NCBI GenBank assembly: GCA_003282435.1
Contig: QBZG01000006.1
Span: 1 to 63,612, forward strand
Source of the DNA: SAR116 cluster bacterium AG-335-B03
GTDB taxonomy: Bacteria > Pseudomonadota > Alphaproteobacteria > Puniceispirillales > Marisalimonadaceae
Length of the DNA: 63,612 nucleotides
Direction of reading: 5' to 3'
A model generated the notes under the pieces. That model had not been told where the DNA came from and searched no databases. It saw nothing but the letters and a program-made list of their open reading frames with translations. Of the stretch, positions 26,561 through 42,099 are shown piece after piece. Made by a program: the position numbers and the translations under genes. How positions within the stretch are numbered: position 1 is the first letter of the stretch; every line of letters begins with the position of its first letter.

Positions 26561-28240
26561 ATGAATAATCCACAATATATATTTTCAATGTATAAGTTGA
26601 GCAAAATTTATCCTGGCGGCAAGCAAGTAATAAAAGATATTAGTTTGTCATTTTTACCGGGAGCAAAAATTGGTATTTTAGGCGGTAATGGTGCAGGAAA
26701 ATCCACTCTTTTAAAAATTATGGCAGGCCTTGATAAAGAGTATAATGGTGAAGCAAAATTAGCAGACGGTATCAAGGTTGGTTATCTTGCCCAAGAACCT
26801 GAATTAAACAATGATTTAAATGTATATGAAAACGTCATGGAAGGGATGGCAGAGGCAAAAAAACTTGTTGATGATTTCAACACCATTTCCTTAAAATTTT
26901 CTGAGGATTTAACTGACGAAGAAATGAATGAAACAATTGTTAAACAAGGAGAACTTCAAGAACAAATTGATAATATGGATGCTTGGGATTTAGATAGAAA
27001 AGCTGAAATTGCCATGGATGCACTAAGTTTGCCTCCTGCAGAAGCAAATATAAACTATTTGTCAGGTGGTGAAAAAAGAAGGGTAGCATTAGCACAATTA
27101 TTATTATCAAACCCTGATTTTTTATTATTAGATGAACCAACAAACCATTTAGATGCTATGTCAGTTGCGTGGTTACAAAGATTTCTTCATGATTTCCCAG
27201 GCACGGTTGTAACCATTACTCATGATAGATATTTTTTAGATGAAGTAGCTGGGTGGATCCTTGAATTAGACCGTGGAGAGGGTATCCCGTATAAAGGTAA
27301 TTATTCAGGGTGGTTAGAACAAAAACAAAAAAGACTAGAACTCGAAGGGAAAATAGAAGAAGCAAGAAAAAGAAAATTAAATGAAGAGTTAGAATGGATT
27401 CAATCAGCACCAAGAGCAAGGCAGGCAAAATCAAAAGCACGAATATCTTCTTATGAAGAATTAGTTGCAAGAGAACAAAAAAAAGAAATTAACTCTAGTA
27501 ATCTTGTTATACCTCCTGCCCCAAGATTAGGAAATGAAGTAATAAATTTTGAAAATGTATCCAAGTCTTTTGAAGATAAATTGTTAATAGATAATTTGAG
27601 TTTTAAGTTACCTCCAGGCGGAATTGTAGGTGTAATTGGAGCTAACGGTGCCGGTAAGACTACTTTATTCAGATTAATCACACAAGAAGAAAAACCAAAC
27701 AGTGGAGATATTTCAATTGGTGATACAGTCAGTTTAAATTATGTAGATCAGTCTAGGGATATTTTAAAGCCTCAACAAAACGTTTGGGAGTCTATTTGCG
27801 ACGGATTAGATGAGATAGAGATAGGAAAAAAAACGATGCAAAGTAGAGCATATGTAGGACAATTCAATTTCAAAGGATCTGATCAACAAAAAATTGTAAG
27901 CCAGTTATCAGGAGGTGAAAGAAATAGAGTCCATCTTGCAAAGATGTTAAAAGCTCCCGGAAATGTTTTGCTTTTAGATGAACCTACTAATGATTTAGAT
28001 GTTGATACTTTGAGATCTTTAGAGGAGGCAATTTTAGATTTTTCTGGATGTGTCGTTGTAATTTCGCATGATAGATGGTTTTTAAATAAACTTGCTACTC
28101 ACATATTAGCATTTGAGGGTGGAAGTCATGTCGAATGGTTTGAGGGTAATTATCAAGATTATGAAAATGACAAAAAAAGAAGATTAGGAGATGATGCATT
28201 AAATCCTAAAAGGATTAAATATAAGCCAATATCTAGATAA
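26561..28240 (+). CDS. ettA: EttA, energy-dependent translational throttle ABC-F protein
   Basis: Soluble ABC-F ATPase that binds the ribosomal E site and gates translation by ATP/ADP status. It has two ABC cassettes without membrane segments. Walker A motifs are GGNGAGKST (about residue 43) and GANGAGKTT (about 360), signatures LSGGEKRRVALAQLL and LSGGERNRVHLAKML, and Walker B segments DFLLLDEPTNHLDA and NVLLLDEPTNDLDV. A charged linker with RKRKLNEELEWIQSAPRARQAKSKARI between them is the P-site tRNA-interaction motif typical of EttA. The length of 559 residues is diagnostic. Its stop lies 1 nt from the stop of convergent mlaC. Confidence 0.96.
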   Translation: MNNPQYIFSMYKLSKIYPGGKQVIKDISLSFLPGAKIGILGGNGAGKSTLLKIMAGLDKEYNGEAKLADGIKVGYLAQEPELNNDLNVYENVMEGMAEAKKLVDDFNTISLKFSEDLTDEEMNETIVKQGELQEQIDNMDAWDLDRKAEIAMDALSLPPAEANINYLSGGEKRRVALAQLLLSNPDFLLLDEPTNHLDAMSVAWLQRFLHDFPGTVVTITHDRYFLDEVAGWILELDRGEGIPYKGNYSGWLEQKQKRLELEGKIEEARKRKLNEELEWIQSAPRARQAKSKARISSYEELVAREQKKEINSSNLVIPPAPRLGNEVINFENVSKSFEDKLLIDNLSFKLPPGGIVGVIGANGAGKTTLFRLITQEEKPNSGDISIGDTVSLNYVDQSRDILKPQQNVWESICDGLDEIEIGKKTMQSRAYVGQFNFKGSDQQKIVSQLSGGERNRVHLAKMLKAPGNVLLLDEPTNDLDVDTLRSLEEAILDFSGCVVVISHDRWFLNKLATHILAFEGGSHVEWFEGNYQDYENDKKRRLGDDALNPKRIKYKPISR

Positions 28241-28241
28241 A

Positions 28242-28886
28242 TTATTCACTCTTAGTAAAAGTATTTAATAAAGCATTAAAATCACCCTTATTTTTTCGAA
28301 GTATAGCCATTGTTTCAGCTTTATGAGAACTTATTAATGATATACCTTCAATCTCTAGATCAAGCACAAGAAAATTTGCTTTTTTATCCTTTGCTAATTT
28401 CCACAAAAGATTTACATCAGGAATTTTTTTACTATGATCTTTTATTATACCTTTTACATATACTAATTTTTTACCTCTTGCTTCAGATTTCAAAGGTTTG
28501 TAGGTCAATGTAGCTAGTGTGTTTAAATGTTCTTCAATTGTATTAACAATTTGTTTAAGTAAAGCACTTTTATATTTTTCTTTTTGGATATTAGTTGCTT
28601 TTTTCCAAAAACTACCAGTGGTTGCTCTTGCCATAAAATCCAAATTAATAAATCGCTTTATCAATATTTCAATTTTCAATGATCTTTCTTTTGGTGAAAG
28701 CTTTTTTGTTTTTACAGCATGCTTTTTAGCATCGGCAATCATCTTTTTAATAACTATCTCGCCATTTTTTACATTATCAGAATAGCATTTAAATGTAAAA
28801 AATTGGAAAATTAAAAATGAAAAAAAAGTAATACATAAAGCTTTTTTAAAATTTAGACTATTGTAAGAGTTTTTCAAATTCCACAT
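28242..28886 (-). CDS. mlaC: MlaC/Ttg2D-like periplasmic phospholipid-transport protein
   Basis: Periplasmic shuttle moving phospholipids between outer-membrane MlaA and an inner-membrane Mla ABC transporter. A hydrophobic signal segment (ITFFSFLIFQFFTFKCYS) is followed by a helical domain with LKIEILIKRFINLDFMARATTGSFWKKAT and QKEKYKSALLKQIVNTIEEHL, then a beta-rich C-terminus. This is the Tol_Tol_Ttg2 architecture. I start at the ATG at 28886 (214 residues), which overlaps mlaA by 29 nt and gives a normal signal peptide; the longer reading begins deep inside mlaA. mlaD/E/F are not in the window. Confidence 0.85.
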   Translation of the reverse strand: MWNLKNSYNSLNFKKALCITFFSFLIFQFFTFKCYSDNVKNGEIVIKKMIADAKKHAVKTKKLSPKERSLKIEILIKRFINLDFMARATTGSFWKKATNIQKEKYKSALLKQIVNTIEEHLNTLATLTYKPLKSEARGKKLVYVKGIIKDHSKKIPDVNLLWKLAKDKKANFLVLDLEIEGISLISSHKAETMAILRKNKGDFNALLNTFTKSE

Positions 28887-29595
28887 CCAACTCGTTGTTC
28901 TTAACCTCGAGATATTTATCACCATACACATTCTTTCTTCTATTTTGTATATAATAAGATTTCATTTTTGTATAAGAGTCAGGTGATTCATAAATAATTT
29001 CAATATTTTTTGCAAGTTTACTTCTTTTATCAACTAAGTTGACTGGTATTTCTACTAAGCTTATTTTATTGACAGAGTTAGATGAAATATTGCTTAAACT
29101 TTGTCTATCCGACAACGTTCCAGTAAAATCTCTTACTGTTTTAGGTCCTAACAAAGGTACCATCAAAAAAGGACCTTCTGGAACATTAAGCATTGCTAGA
29201 GTTGACCCCAAGTCTTTTTTTTGGATTTTAGTTTCATTATTATCAAAGTCATAAAAACCAAGGGACAGCCCATTTAACATAAATTTTGCGGAAGCTAAAA
29301 TTGTATTTTCTAAGTCCATTTGTAGTGCACTATTTAATATAGTACTAGGTGTATCCATCCACTCTAAGTGATTACTTACATTTTTTCTAATTGAACGAGG
29401 GATTGTTTTAACGTATGCGGTACTTATAGGAGAAACTATGTTTTGATCTAAAGATTTATTAAAAGCAAATATATTTCTATTTAGACCTTCAAAAGGATCT
29501 GCGCTTTCAGCAGAGATTTTTAAATTATTAGTACAGCCACTTAGTACAAACAATAATATTAATGAATATAAAGATGCAAATTTAACTATTTTCAT
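28858..29595 (-). CDS. mlaA: MlaA/VacJ outer-membrane lipoprotein
   Basis: Outer-membrane lipoprotein that removes phospholipids from the outer leaflet and hands them to MlaC. The lipobox LSGC places the lipidated Cys at residue 21. The VacJ core follows: ADPFEGLNRNIFAFNKSLDQNIVSPISTAYVKTIPRSIRKNVSNHL. Later blocks are LQMDLENTILASAKFMLNGLSLGFYD and GPFLMVPLLGPKTVRDFTG. The length of 245 residues is typical. It is directly upstream of mlaC on the same strand, and the two genes overlap. A 129-nt AT-rich spacer separates it from the divergent helicase gene. Confidence 0.95.
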   Translation of the reverse strand: MKIVKFASLYSLILLFVLSGCTNNLKISAESADPFEGLNRNIFAFNKSLDQNIVSPISTAYVKTIPRSIRKNVSNHLEWMDTPSTILNSALQMDLENTILASAKFMLNGLSLGFYDFDNNETKIQKKDLGSTLAMLNVPEGPFLMVPLLGPKTVRDFTGTLSDRQSLSNISSNSVNKISLVEIPVNLVDKRSKLAKNIEIIYESPDSYTKMKSYYIQNRRKNVYGDKYLEVKNNELDVEFEKLLQ

Positions 29596-29724
29596 TTTAA
29601 GTAATTACACTCTTAATTATCAACCAGATTTATTATCATTTATTTATTAATTTTCTACAAGTTAAACCATTGATATGTTAAAAAATAATAAAAATAATTA
29701 TAATCAAGAAACTTTTTTAAATTT

Positions 29725-31962
29725 ATGAACAAATTTTATGACCACCAAGCATTTATTGATCTAAACTCATCTCAAAAAAAAGCAGTAAATAATTTAGATG
29801 GCCCTCTATTAGTTTTGTCGGGAGCGGGAACTGGAAAAACAAGAGTGCTTACCGCCAGACTAGCAAATCTCCTATATAGTAATAAGACCAAACCTTGGAA
29901 TATACTTGCAGTAACCTTTACTAATAAAGCTGCAAAAGAAATGAGGATTAGATTAGAAACATTAATAGGACCTTCAGCAAACTCAGTTTGGTTAGGAACA
30001 TTTCATTCAATAGCTGCCAGAATATTAAGAGAAAACGCTGAAATTGTAGGTTTAAGTTCAAATTACACAATTATTACTCAGGATGATCAAGTAAGACTAT
30101 TAAAACAAATCATGCTTGACGATGAAATTGACATAAAAAAATTTACGCCAAAATCAATGTCAAATTTAATTGGAAAATGGAAAGATAAAGGTTATAAACC
30201 AGACGATTTAAAAATTTCAAATATTGATTATTTCGCTAATGGTAAAGCCATTAATGTGTATAAAACTTATCAAATGAGATTGATTACTCTTAACTCTGCT
30301 GATTTTGGAGACTTGCTTCTTCATAATTTAACGATTTTTTCAAAACACCCAGATATATTAAATCAATATCATTCCAAAATATTGTATTTTTTAGTTGATG
30401 AATATCAAGATACCAACACTATACAATATTTATGGTTAAAACTCTTGGCTGACAAAACTAAAAATATTTGCTGTGTAGGAGACGATGATCAATCTATTTA
30501 TGGATGGAGGGGCGCCCAAGTTGGAAACATATTAAGATTTGAAAAGGATTATCCTCTAGCCAAAGTTATAAAATTAGAAGAAAATTATAGATCCACTGGA
30601 AGAATCTTAGAAGCTGCTAATAGTGTAATTATAAACAATAAAGAAAGATTAGGCAAAAATCTTAAAACCTCTTCAAAAGATGGAGACAAAATTGATTTAA
30701 TATCTGTATGGGACGGAATGGAAGAGGCGAAAAAGACTAGTTTAGAAATTGAAAATCTCTATTCTGCAGGTTTTAGGCATGATCAGATGGCAGTCTTAGT
30801 AAGAGCTGGTCATCAGACCAGATATTTTGAAGAGAGATTTGTTGACATTGGAATCCCTTATAAGGTTATAGGCGCTAAATTTTATGAAAGAATGGAAATT
30901 AGGGATGCTTTGGCATATCTCAGGGTAGTTCAACAGCCTAATGATGATCTAGCTTTGGAAAGAATTATTAATATTCCAAAACGTGGATTAGGAACAAACA
31001 CTACAAGCTTGATACATTCTTACGCAAAAAAAAATAATATTTCCTTTTTTTCTGCATCACAAGAATTGTTAATGACTGACGAACTAAGGCAAAATGTTAA
31101 AAGATCCTTGCTAAATCTAATAAATCAATTTTTAGATTGGAATAATCAAAAAAAAGAAATTGCTCATTCGGATTTAGCATTAAAAGTACTTGAAGAGTCA
31201 GGATATATTGCACATTGGCAAAATGAAAAATCTCTTGATGGCGAAGGTAGGCTGGAAAATTTAAAAGAATTAATAAATGCCATGAGTGGTTTTGAAAATC
31301 TATCTGGCTTTTTAGAACATATTTCACTTGTAATGGATGGTGATAACACAGCTGATGCAGGAGAAGTATCCTTAATGACCTTACATGCTGCTAAGGGACT
31401 TGAATTCGATGTGGTTTTTTTGCCTGGATGGGAAGAGGGACTCTTTCCTAGTCAAAGGTCTATAGATGAATTAGGCTTGGCAGGTTTAGAAGAGGAAAGA
31501 CGACTTGCCTATGTAGGTATCACTAGAGCAAAGCAAAAATTATTTATTACCTTTGCAGCTAATAGACAAATTCACGGATTATGGCAAGGATCAATACCAT
31601 CAAGATTTATAAGTGAACTACCGAGACATATTCTTAACGAAAATATAGAAGGTAATATTGGTGCGGACGCGTCAAGCTATAATCAAATTGATTTTGACTT
31701 GTCTGCAAAAAATGGATCTTACGGCCCAGGATTTCTAAGGGCAAAGCAAAATGGAATAAAAGGAATTAATGCTTATAAGAAAGCTCATATAGATACTAAT
31801 ACTATAAACTCTAATATTGTATTTGATAACGGGCAGAGGGTTTTTCATCAAAAATTTGGAATGGGCCTTATTATTTCCTCAGATGGTGATAAATTAAATA
31901 TAAAATTTGACAAAGCAGGTGAAAAAAAAGTTGTGTCAAGCTTTGTTAAGTTAATAGAGTAA
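29725..31962 (+). CDS. uvrD: UvrD/PcrA-type superfamily 1 DNA helicase
   Basis: 3'-5' helicase for nucleotide-excision and mismatch repair or for removing recombinase filaments. Motifs run in order: Q-motif LNSSQKKAVNNLDGPLLVLSGAGTGKTRVLTAR (Walker A), motif Ia VTFTNKAAKEMRIRL, and motif II LVDEYQDTNTIQYLWLKLL. Motif III is GDDDQSIYGWRGAQ, motif IV LEENYRSTGRIL, motif V LMTLHAAKGLEFDVVFLPGWEEGLFP and motif VI EEERRLAYVGITRAK. Length 745 is normal. The C-terminal GQRVFHQKFGMGLIIS region is the PcrA/UvrD tail that binds RNA polymerase. prmA follows after 13 nt. Confidence 0.95.
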   Translation: MNKFYDHQAFIDLNSSQKKAVNNLDGPLLVLSGAGTGKTRVLTARLANLLYSNKTKPWNILAVTFTNKAAKEMRIRLETLIGPSANSVWLGTFHSIAARILRENAEIVGLSSNYTIITQDDQVRLLKQIMLDDEIDIKKFTPKSMSNLIGKWKDKGYKPDDLKISNIDYFANGKAINVYKTYQMRLITLNSADFGDLLLHNLTIFSKHPDILNQYHSKILYFLVDEYQDTNTIQYLWLKLLADKTKNICCVGDDDQSIYGWRGAQVGNILRFEKDYPLAKVIKLEENYRSTGRILEAANSVIINNKERLGKNLKTSSKDGDKIDLISVWDGMEEAKKTSLEIENLYSAGFRHDQMAVLVRAGHQTRYFEERFVDIGIPYKVIGAKFYERMEIRDALAYLRVVQQPNDDLALERIINIPKRGLGTNTTSLIHSYAKKNNISFFSASQELLMTDELRQNVKRSLLNLINQFLDWNNQKKEIAHSDLALKVLEESGYIAHWQNEKSLDGEGRLENLKELINAMSGFENLSGFLEHISLVMDGDNTADAGEVSLMTLHAAKGLEFDVVFLPGWEEGLFPSQRSIDELGLAGLEEERRLAYVGITRAKQKLFITFAANRQIHGLWQGSIPSRFISELPRHILNENIEGNIGADASSYNQIDFDLSAKNGSYGPGFLRAKQNGIKGINAYKKAHIDTNTINSNIVFDNGQRVFHQKFGMGLIISSDGDKLNIKFDKAGEKKVVSSFVKLIE

Positions 31963-31975
31963 TAAGTTTTTTATT

Positions 31976-32965
31976 ATGGATTTGTGGTCAGTAAGATTTG
32001 AAATACAAGATAGTTTAAAAAATATATTCTCAGAATATGTTGAAGATTTTGAAGGTTATATATCTTCCAGCTTGTTTGTAAATGAGGATAAAGATAAAAA
32101 AAAATATACTAATTTTTATTTAAATAATATTGCTAGTAATAAATTTGGAGAATTTCATCAAAATCAGATTTGGGTATTAGAAGTTATTTTAAATCAAGAA
32201 CCTAATATTAATAGTATAAGTCGTAAATTAAATGATCTCGCTAAAGAGTTGAAAACTAGAGAATATTTTTTTTATGATCATTTAAGAAAAGACAAATATT
32301 CCAATAGACTTAATGTAATTAAAATATTACAAAAGAATTGGCTTAAATACAACAGAAAATCTTTCCCAATAATTAATTTAGATAACTTTTATATCTACGG
32401 ATCACATATTAATAAAAATTGTTCAGCAAGTAAAATTCCTATAAAAATAGATGCTTCTACAGCATTTGGAACTGGAACCCACGAAACTACCAAATGTTGT
32501 TTAAAAGCTCTAACTTTTATATCTAAATTTACTAAATCAAACCGTATTTTAGATTATGGATGTGGGACAGGTATACTGGGAATATCCTCAAAAAAGATAT
32601 TTAAAAAAAGTAAGGTAACTTTTGTTGATATAGATAAAAATGCTGTGAAGCTAACAAAAGAAAATCTTAGATTAAATAACATTGTATTAAACAAAGTTTA
32701 TTTAACTAATTCTTACCATTCGAATAAATACGCAAAAAAACAATTTTATGACTTGGTTTTTGCAAATATCCTATTTGGTCCTTTAAAAAAATTAGCACCT
32801 TTATATAGTTTTATTATAAAGCCTAATTCTTTTTTAATACTTTCTGGTCTTTTAAATGATCAAATTCCGTATATTATAAATTGGTATAATAAATATGGAT
32901 TTAAAGAAAAAAAAATATTTAGTTTAAATGGTTGGGGTTCAATCATATTGATTAGTAACCAATAA
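31976..32965 (+). CDS. prmA: PrmA, ribosomal protein L11 methyltransferase
   Basis: Trimethylates ribosomal protein L11 using SAM. The N-terminal substrate-recognition domain (about 1-110) is divergent. The Rossmann methyltransferase domain carries IDASTAFGTGTHETTKCCLKAL and the SAM-binding loop ILDYGCGTGILGISSKKI. It also carries the catalytic-site block YDLVFANILFGPLKKLAPLYSFIIKPNSFLILSGLL. Length 329 is near the family's usual 290-320. The uvrD-prmA-aminopeptidase order recurs in alphaproteobacteria. Confidence 0.92.
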   Translation: MDLWSVRFEIQDSLKNIFSEYVEDFEGYISSSLFVNEDKDKKKYTNFYLNNIASNKFGEFHQNQIWVLEVILNQEPNINSISRKLNDLAKELKTREYFFYDHLRKDKYSNRLNVIKILQKNWLKYNRKSFPIINLDNFYIYGSHINKNCSASKIPIKIDASTAFGTGTHETTKCCLKALTFISKFTKSNRILDYGCGTGILGISSKKIFKKSKVTFVDIDKNAVKLTKENLRLNNIVLNKVYLTNSYHSNKYAKKQFYDLVFANILFGPLKKLAPLYSFIIKPNSFLILSGLLNDQIPYIINWYNKYGFKEKKIFSLNGWGSIILISNQ

Positions 32966-32979
32966 AAAAGGTATTGTAT

Positions 32980-38469
<5,490 letters not shown>

Positions 38470-38473
38470 TTAA

Positions 38474-39304
38474 TTAGTCAAAAATTGTAACGAAATAGTT
38501 TTTTATGGAAGAAGTGAAACTTTCTTTTTCACTAGTTGATGAAATATTAGAAAGAATGTCCTTGCTTAAATCACTCCATTCACTGTTAGGAAAATTATAT
38601 TTTAAAATAGCATTACTTTTAATAGCTTCTTTCTTAAGTCCCATCAATAATAGAGCTTCAGTTAGCCTGTACAAAGTTTCTGGAATCACTGAACTATTTT
38701 GATATTTTTGTAAAATTGTTTTAAATCTTTTTATTGAACTAGCAGGTGCATTTTTTTTCAAATAGAATTTTCCAATATTTAACTCATTTATTGCTAAAGA
38801 ATTTTTAATAAATTGGATTTTTAATTTTGAGTCTTTTGCATACTTACTATTAGGATATTTTGTTGTTATAAGCTTGAACGAGTTTAGAGCTTTTAAGGAC
38901 AAACTTGGATCTCTGCCTTGATTTGAAATTTGTATATAATAACACATTGCTAAAAGATAATGAGCATAGTCAGAAAATTCATCTTTTGGGTTCATTTCAT
39001 TAAAGGTTTTTAACTTACTTATAGATTTGTTTATCTCATTATTTTGATATAGTGAGTACGCAGTCATTATTTCCGACTTTTTAGCTAGTGATGAAAAAGG
39101 ATGATTTATATATAGTTTATCAAATTCTTTAACAGCCTTGCTATAATCACTGTCTTGTAGAGACGATAATCCACTTTTATAGGTTTCTATATCACCTGAT
39201 ATAATCGTTTCATTATCTTTTTTACTTGAACTACAATTTATTAATAAAATTAAAATAGTAAATAATTTTATTGAAATTATGTAATTATTTATTATGTATT
39301 TCAT
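38474..39304 (-). CDS. bamD: BamD, outer-membrane assembly lipoprotein
   Basis: Essential TPR lipoprotein of the BAM complex that inserts beta-barrel proteins. The signal peptide ends in the lipobox LINC with lipidated Cys24. The mature part has five TPR-like repeats, beginning with YKSGLSSLQDSDYSKAVKEFDKLYINHPFSSLAKKSEIMTAYSLY. The mid-repeat DYAHYLLAMCYYIQI and FKLITTKYPNSKYAKDSK are also diagnostic. Length 276 is normal. It lies between lpxC and recN, with 4 nt to recN and 96 nt to lpxC. The latter gap is AT-rich with no obvious terminator. Confidence 0.92.
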   Translation of the reverse strand: MKYIINNYIISIKLFTILILLINCSSSKKDNETIISGDIETYKSGLSSLQDSDYSKAVKEFDKLYINHPFSSLAKKSEIMTAYSLYQNNEINKSISKLKTFNEMNPKDEFSDYAHYLLAMCYYIQISNQGRDPSLSLKALNSFKLITTKYPNSKYAKDSKLKIQFIKNSLAINELNIGKFYLKKNAPASSIKRFKTILQKYQNSSVIPETLYRLTEALLLMGLKKEAIKSNAILKYNFPNSEWSDLSKDILSNISSTSEKESFTSSIKNYFVTIFD

Positions 39305-39400
39305 CCAATAATTTCCAGTTATTAATAAAATATTCAGTAGTTTTATTATTTATAAATGGATTTGTATATTAAAAAAAATGTTGATTATTAATTATTTAAA

Positions 39401-40369
39401 TTAAGCGACGTTATTTATATTTTTGGCAGAATTATTCTTAGCTAAAACATTATAAATTTTTTCGGGGTATTCGCTAATCATTGCTTTTTCTATTACATAA
39501 TTTTTTTTATCTTTCAGAATTTCTTTAACAAACATTTGATTAAGTTTATGACCAGGAGCAAAACAATTAACTTCTCCAACTAATTGCATACCTAACAAAT
39601 AGAAATCACCTATACAGTCTAATGTTTTATGTTTGACAAATTCTTTTTCAAACCTCAACCCATCTGGATTTAATACCTTAAACTTATCAACTACTAAAGC
39701 GTTATTGAGGTTGCCACCTATAGCAAGACCAGCAATTCTCATTTTTTCAATATCTTCAAAAAAAGCGTATGTTCTAGCTTCAGATAATTGGTTTATAAAG
39801 TTCTCTCTTGAATGAGGGTAATAAAATTTAGAATTACCGATAATTGTGTCTGGGTAATCAATGGATATATCTATTGTTAATTCATTGGAAGGGGATATAG
39901 ATATATACCTTTTACCGTCATTTACCTTAATTTTTCTTAAAACTTTTATATAACTTTTATTCGCAGATTGTGATTTAATTCCTGATTTAAGCATTTTTTT
40001 AACGTACTCATATGAACTTCCATCTAATGCAGGTAACTCGGAATTATTAATTTTAATTATAGCATTATCAATACTTAAAGCATTCAAAGCGGCCATGAGA
40101 TGTTCTATTGTTGAAACAGAAACATCGTGCTTGTTCTTTATTTTAGTGCATAGATTTGAATCAAAAATATTTTCAATCACTGCTTTAATTATGTTATTAC
40201 TTTTTACATCTGTCCTTATAAAAACAATACCTGTGTTTATATCAGCTGGCTCAACACTCATGGATACAGCTCTACCGTTATGAACTCCAACTCCAGAAAA
40301 ATTTATTGTCTTATTCAAAGTAAATTGTCTGGAGTTTTTAAATTTAGTAAAATTATTAATGTAATTCAT
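39401..40369 (-). CDS. lpxC: LpxC, UDP-3-O-acyl-N-acetylglucosamine deacetylase
   Basis: Zinc enzyme for the committed step of lipid A synthesis, so the organism should make lipopolysaccharide. The family blocks are FSGVGVHNGRAVSMSVEPAD, VSTIEHLMAALNALSIDNAIIKINNSELPALDGSS (first zinc His), and HKTLDCIGDFYLLG near residue 240 (second His and Asp). ARTYAFFEDIEKMR and the late CFAPGHKLNQMFVK with the catalytic His also match. Length 322 is typical. Translation starts 81 nt after ftsZ, leaving space for its own promoter. Confidence 0.97.
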   Translation of the reverse strand: MNYINNFTKFKNSRQFTLNKTINFSGVGVHNGRAVSMSVEPADINTGIVFIRTDVKSNNIIKAVIENIFDSNLCTKIKNKHDVSVSTIEHLMAALNALSIDNAIIKINNSELPALDGSSYEYVKKMLKSGIKSQSANKSYIKVLRKIKVNDGKRYISISPSNELTIDISIDYPDTIIGNSKFYYPHSRENFINQLSEARTYAFFEDIEKMRIAGLAIGGNLNNALVVDKFKVLNPDGLRFEKEFVKHKTLDCIGDFYLLGMQLVGEVNCFAPGHKLNQMFVKEILKDKKNYVIEKAMISEYPEKIYNVLAKNNSAKNINNVA

Positions 40370-40450
40370 ATTAGAAAACCTCAGAATAATTAATAAACTG
40401 TTCGGAATAAATTACAAATCACATATAATTACAAAATATTTCAATCTAAA

Positions 40451-42061
40451 CTAATTAGCCTGTCTTCTAAGAAAGGCTGGAATTTCAAGTACTTTTTCAT
40501 CAACTTCCTTAGGCTCTTGCTCTATCTCTGTAAGATTGATTTGATAATTGTCAAGCATAGTTTCATCTTTGTTACTAAACAAATCAAAATTATTAGTTTT
40601 CGCTGACATTTCTGTAATGTTTTCTTCTTTAATATTCAAATTTGAAATTTTTTCTTCATATAAAATTTCACTTTTTAAATTTAAGCTTGGCTCTAATTTT
40701 TTTTCATCAGGTTTCTCATTACTGAAGAATGATGAAAAACGATTAAATAATGTTTTACGTTTAGGTTCTGTAAATTGATTATTAGGTTTATGATCTAAAA
40801 TATCGTTTAATTCTTTACTACTTACATTTAAGGAAGATAAATCAGATTTATGTAATTCATTATGAAAGTCTCTGTCATCTTTTTGAAAATTTTGGTCACT
40901 ATCCAATTGGTTTATTTGAGTTTCTAAATCTATCTGATTATTTGGGTCTTCTTCTAATTCATCAGAATATTCATGAGCCGAATTATTTTCAATTTCTAGT
41001 TTAAGATCATCTATTTTATTAGTGCTAATCTTTGTTGTTTGTATAATTTCTTTGTCGTTTTTATAAGGATAGGTTTTAGTATTTTCTAGTTTTGTATAAT
41101 TTATACCAGTAGCAACAACTGAAACCTTAATAATTCCCTCTAAGTTATTATCAATTGATGATCCAAAAATAATATTAGCATTTTCGTCAACTTCATTTCT
41201 TATTTTACTAGCTGCTTCATCAACTTCGAACAAAGCCATATCTGGTCCACCTTGAATATTTAGTAATATAGATTTAGCGCCTTTTATATTACTATCGTCT
41301 AATAGAGGATTGTTAAGAGCAGATTGAGCAGCATTTTTAGCCCGTTCTTCACCAGAACTTTCGCCAGTTCCCATCATTGCTTTACCCATATTTCCCATGA
41401 CTGTTTTAATATCTGCAAAATCTAAATTAATCATTCCTGGGTTTGTTATTAAATTTGTTATGCCACAAACACCTTGGTAGAGGACATCATCTGCCATTTT
41501 AAAAGCTTCGGCAAACGTAGTTTTTTCATTTGCTATTTTAAAGAGATTTTGATTAGGAATAACAATTAACGTATCAACATTTTCTCTTAACAAAGCTAAT
41601 CCATCTTCTGCAACTTCCATTCGTTTTTTCCCTTCAAAGTCAAAAGGTTTAGTAACTACGGCTACTGTCAATATACCTTTTTCTTTTGCGGTCTTGGCAA
41701 TTACAGGTGCCGCGCCTGAGCCGGTGCCTCCTCCCATTCCAGTTGTAATAAATAACATATTAACATCACCTAACTCTGCAATAATTTCTTCAATTGATTC
41801 CTCTGCTGCTTTCCTACCAGTCTCAGAATCTGAACCTGCACCTAGACCTAATGTTGTATTTTTACCAAGTTGAATTTGTCTAGCAGTTAGGCTTCTAGAC
41901 AAAGCTTGTCCGTCGGTATTTGCTGCAATAAAATCTATATTATTTATGTTTGCATTTATCATGGTATTGATTGCATTACCTCCAGCTCCTCCAATACCAA
42001 TTACCGAAATTTTTGGCTTAGCGTCGTTTATATTTTCTGGAATAGTAAGATTAAGTGTCAT
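40451..42061 (-). CDS. ftsZ: FtsZ, tubulin-like cell-division GTPase
   Basis: Polymerises into the Z ring at midcell. The tubulin signature [12 protein letters not shown] is at residues 109-118, preceded by [15 protein letters not shown], and the synergy loop includes [19 protein letters not shown]. The globular core ends near residue 325. A long acidic, Asn/Asp-rich linker of about 190 residues follows and carries the C-terminal FtsA-binding peptide EIPAFLRRQ. Total length 536 fits alphaproteobacterial FtsZ proteins with extended linkers. It starts 38 nt after ftsA with an AAGGAG ribosome binding site. Confidence 0.98.
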   Translation of the reverse strand: MTLNLTIPENINDAKPKISVIGIGGAGGNAINTMINANINNIDFIAANTDGQALSRSLTARQIQLGKNTTLGLGAGSDSETGRKAAEESIEEIIAELGDVNMLFITTGMGGGTGSGAAPVIAKTAKEKGILTVAVVTKPFDFEGKKRMEVAEDGLALLRENVDTLIVIPNQNLFKIANEKTTFAEAFKMADDVLYQGVCGITNLITNPGMINLDFADIKTVMGNMGKAMMGTGESSGEERAKNAAQSALNNPLLDDSNIKGAKSILLNIQGGPDMALFEVDEAASKIRNEVDENANIIFGSSIDNNLEGIIKVSVVATGINYTKLENTKTYPYKNDKEIIQTTKISTNKIDDLKLEIENNSAHEYSDELEEDPNNQIDLETQINQLDSDQNFQKDDRDFHNELHKSDLSSLNVSSKELNDILDHKPNNQFTEPKRKTLFNRFSSFFSNEKPDEKKLEPSLNLKSEILYEEKISNLNIKEENITEMSAKTNNFDLFSNKDETMLDNYQINLTEIEQEPKEVDEKVLEIPAFLRRQAN

Positions 42062-42099
42062 TTTTTTACTCCTTGGTTTATATTTAGTTAACTATGTTT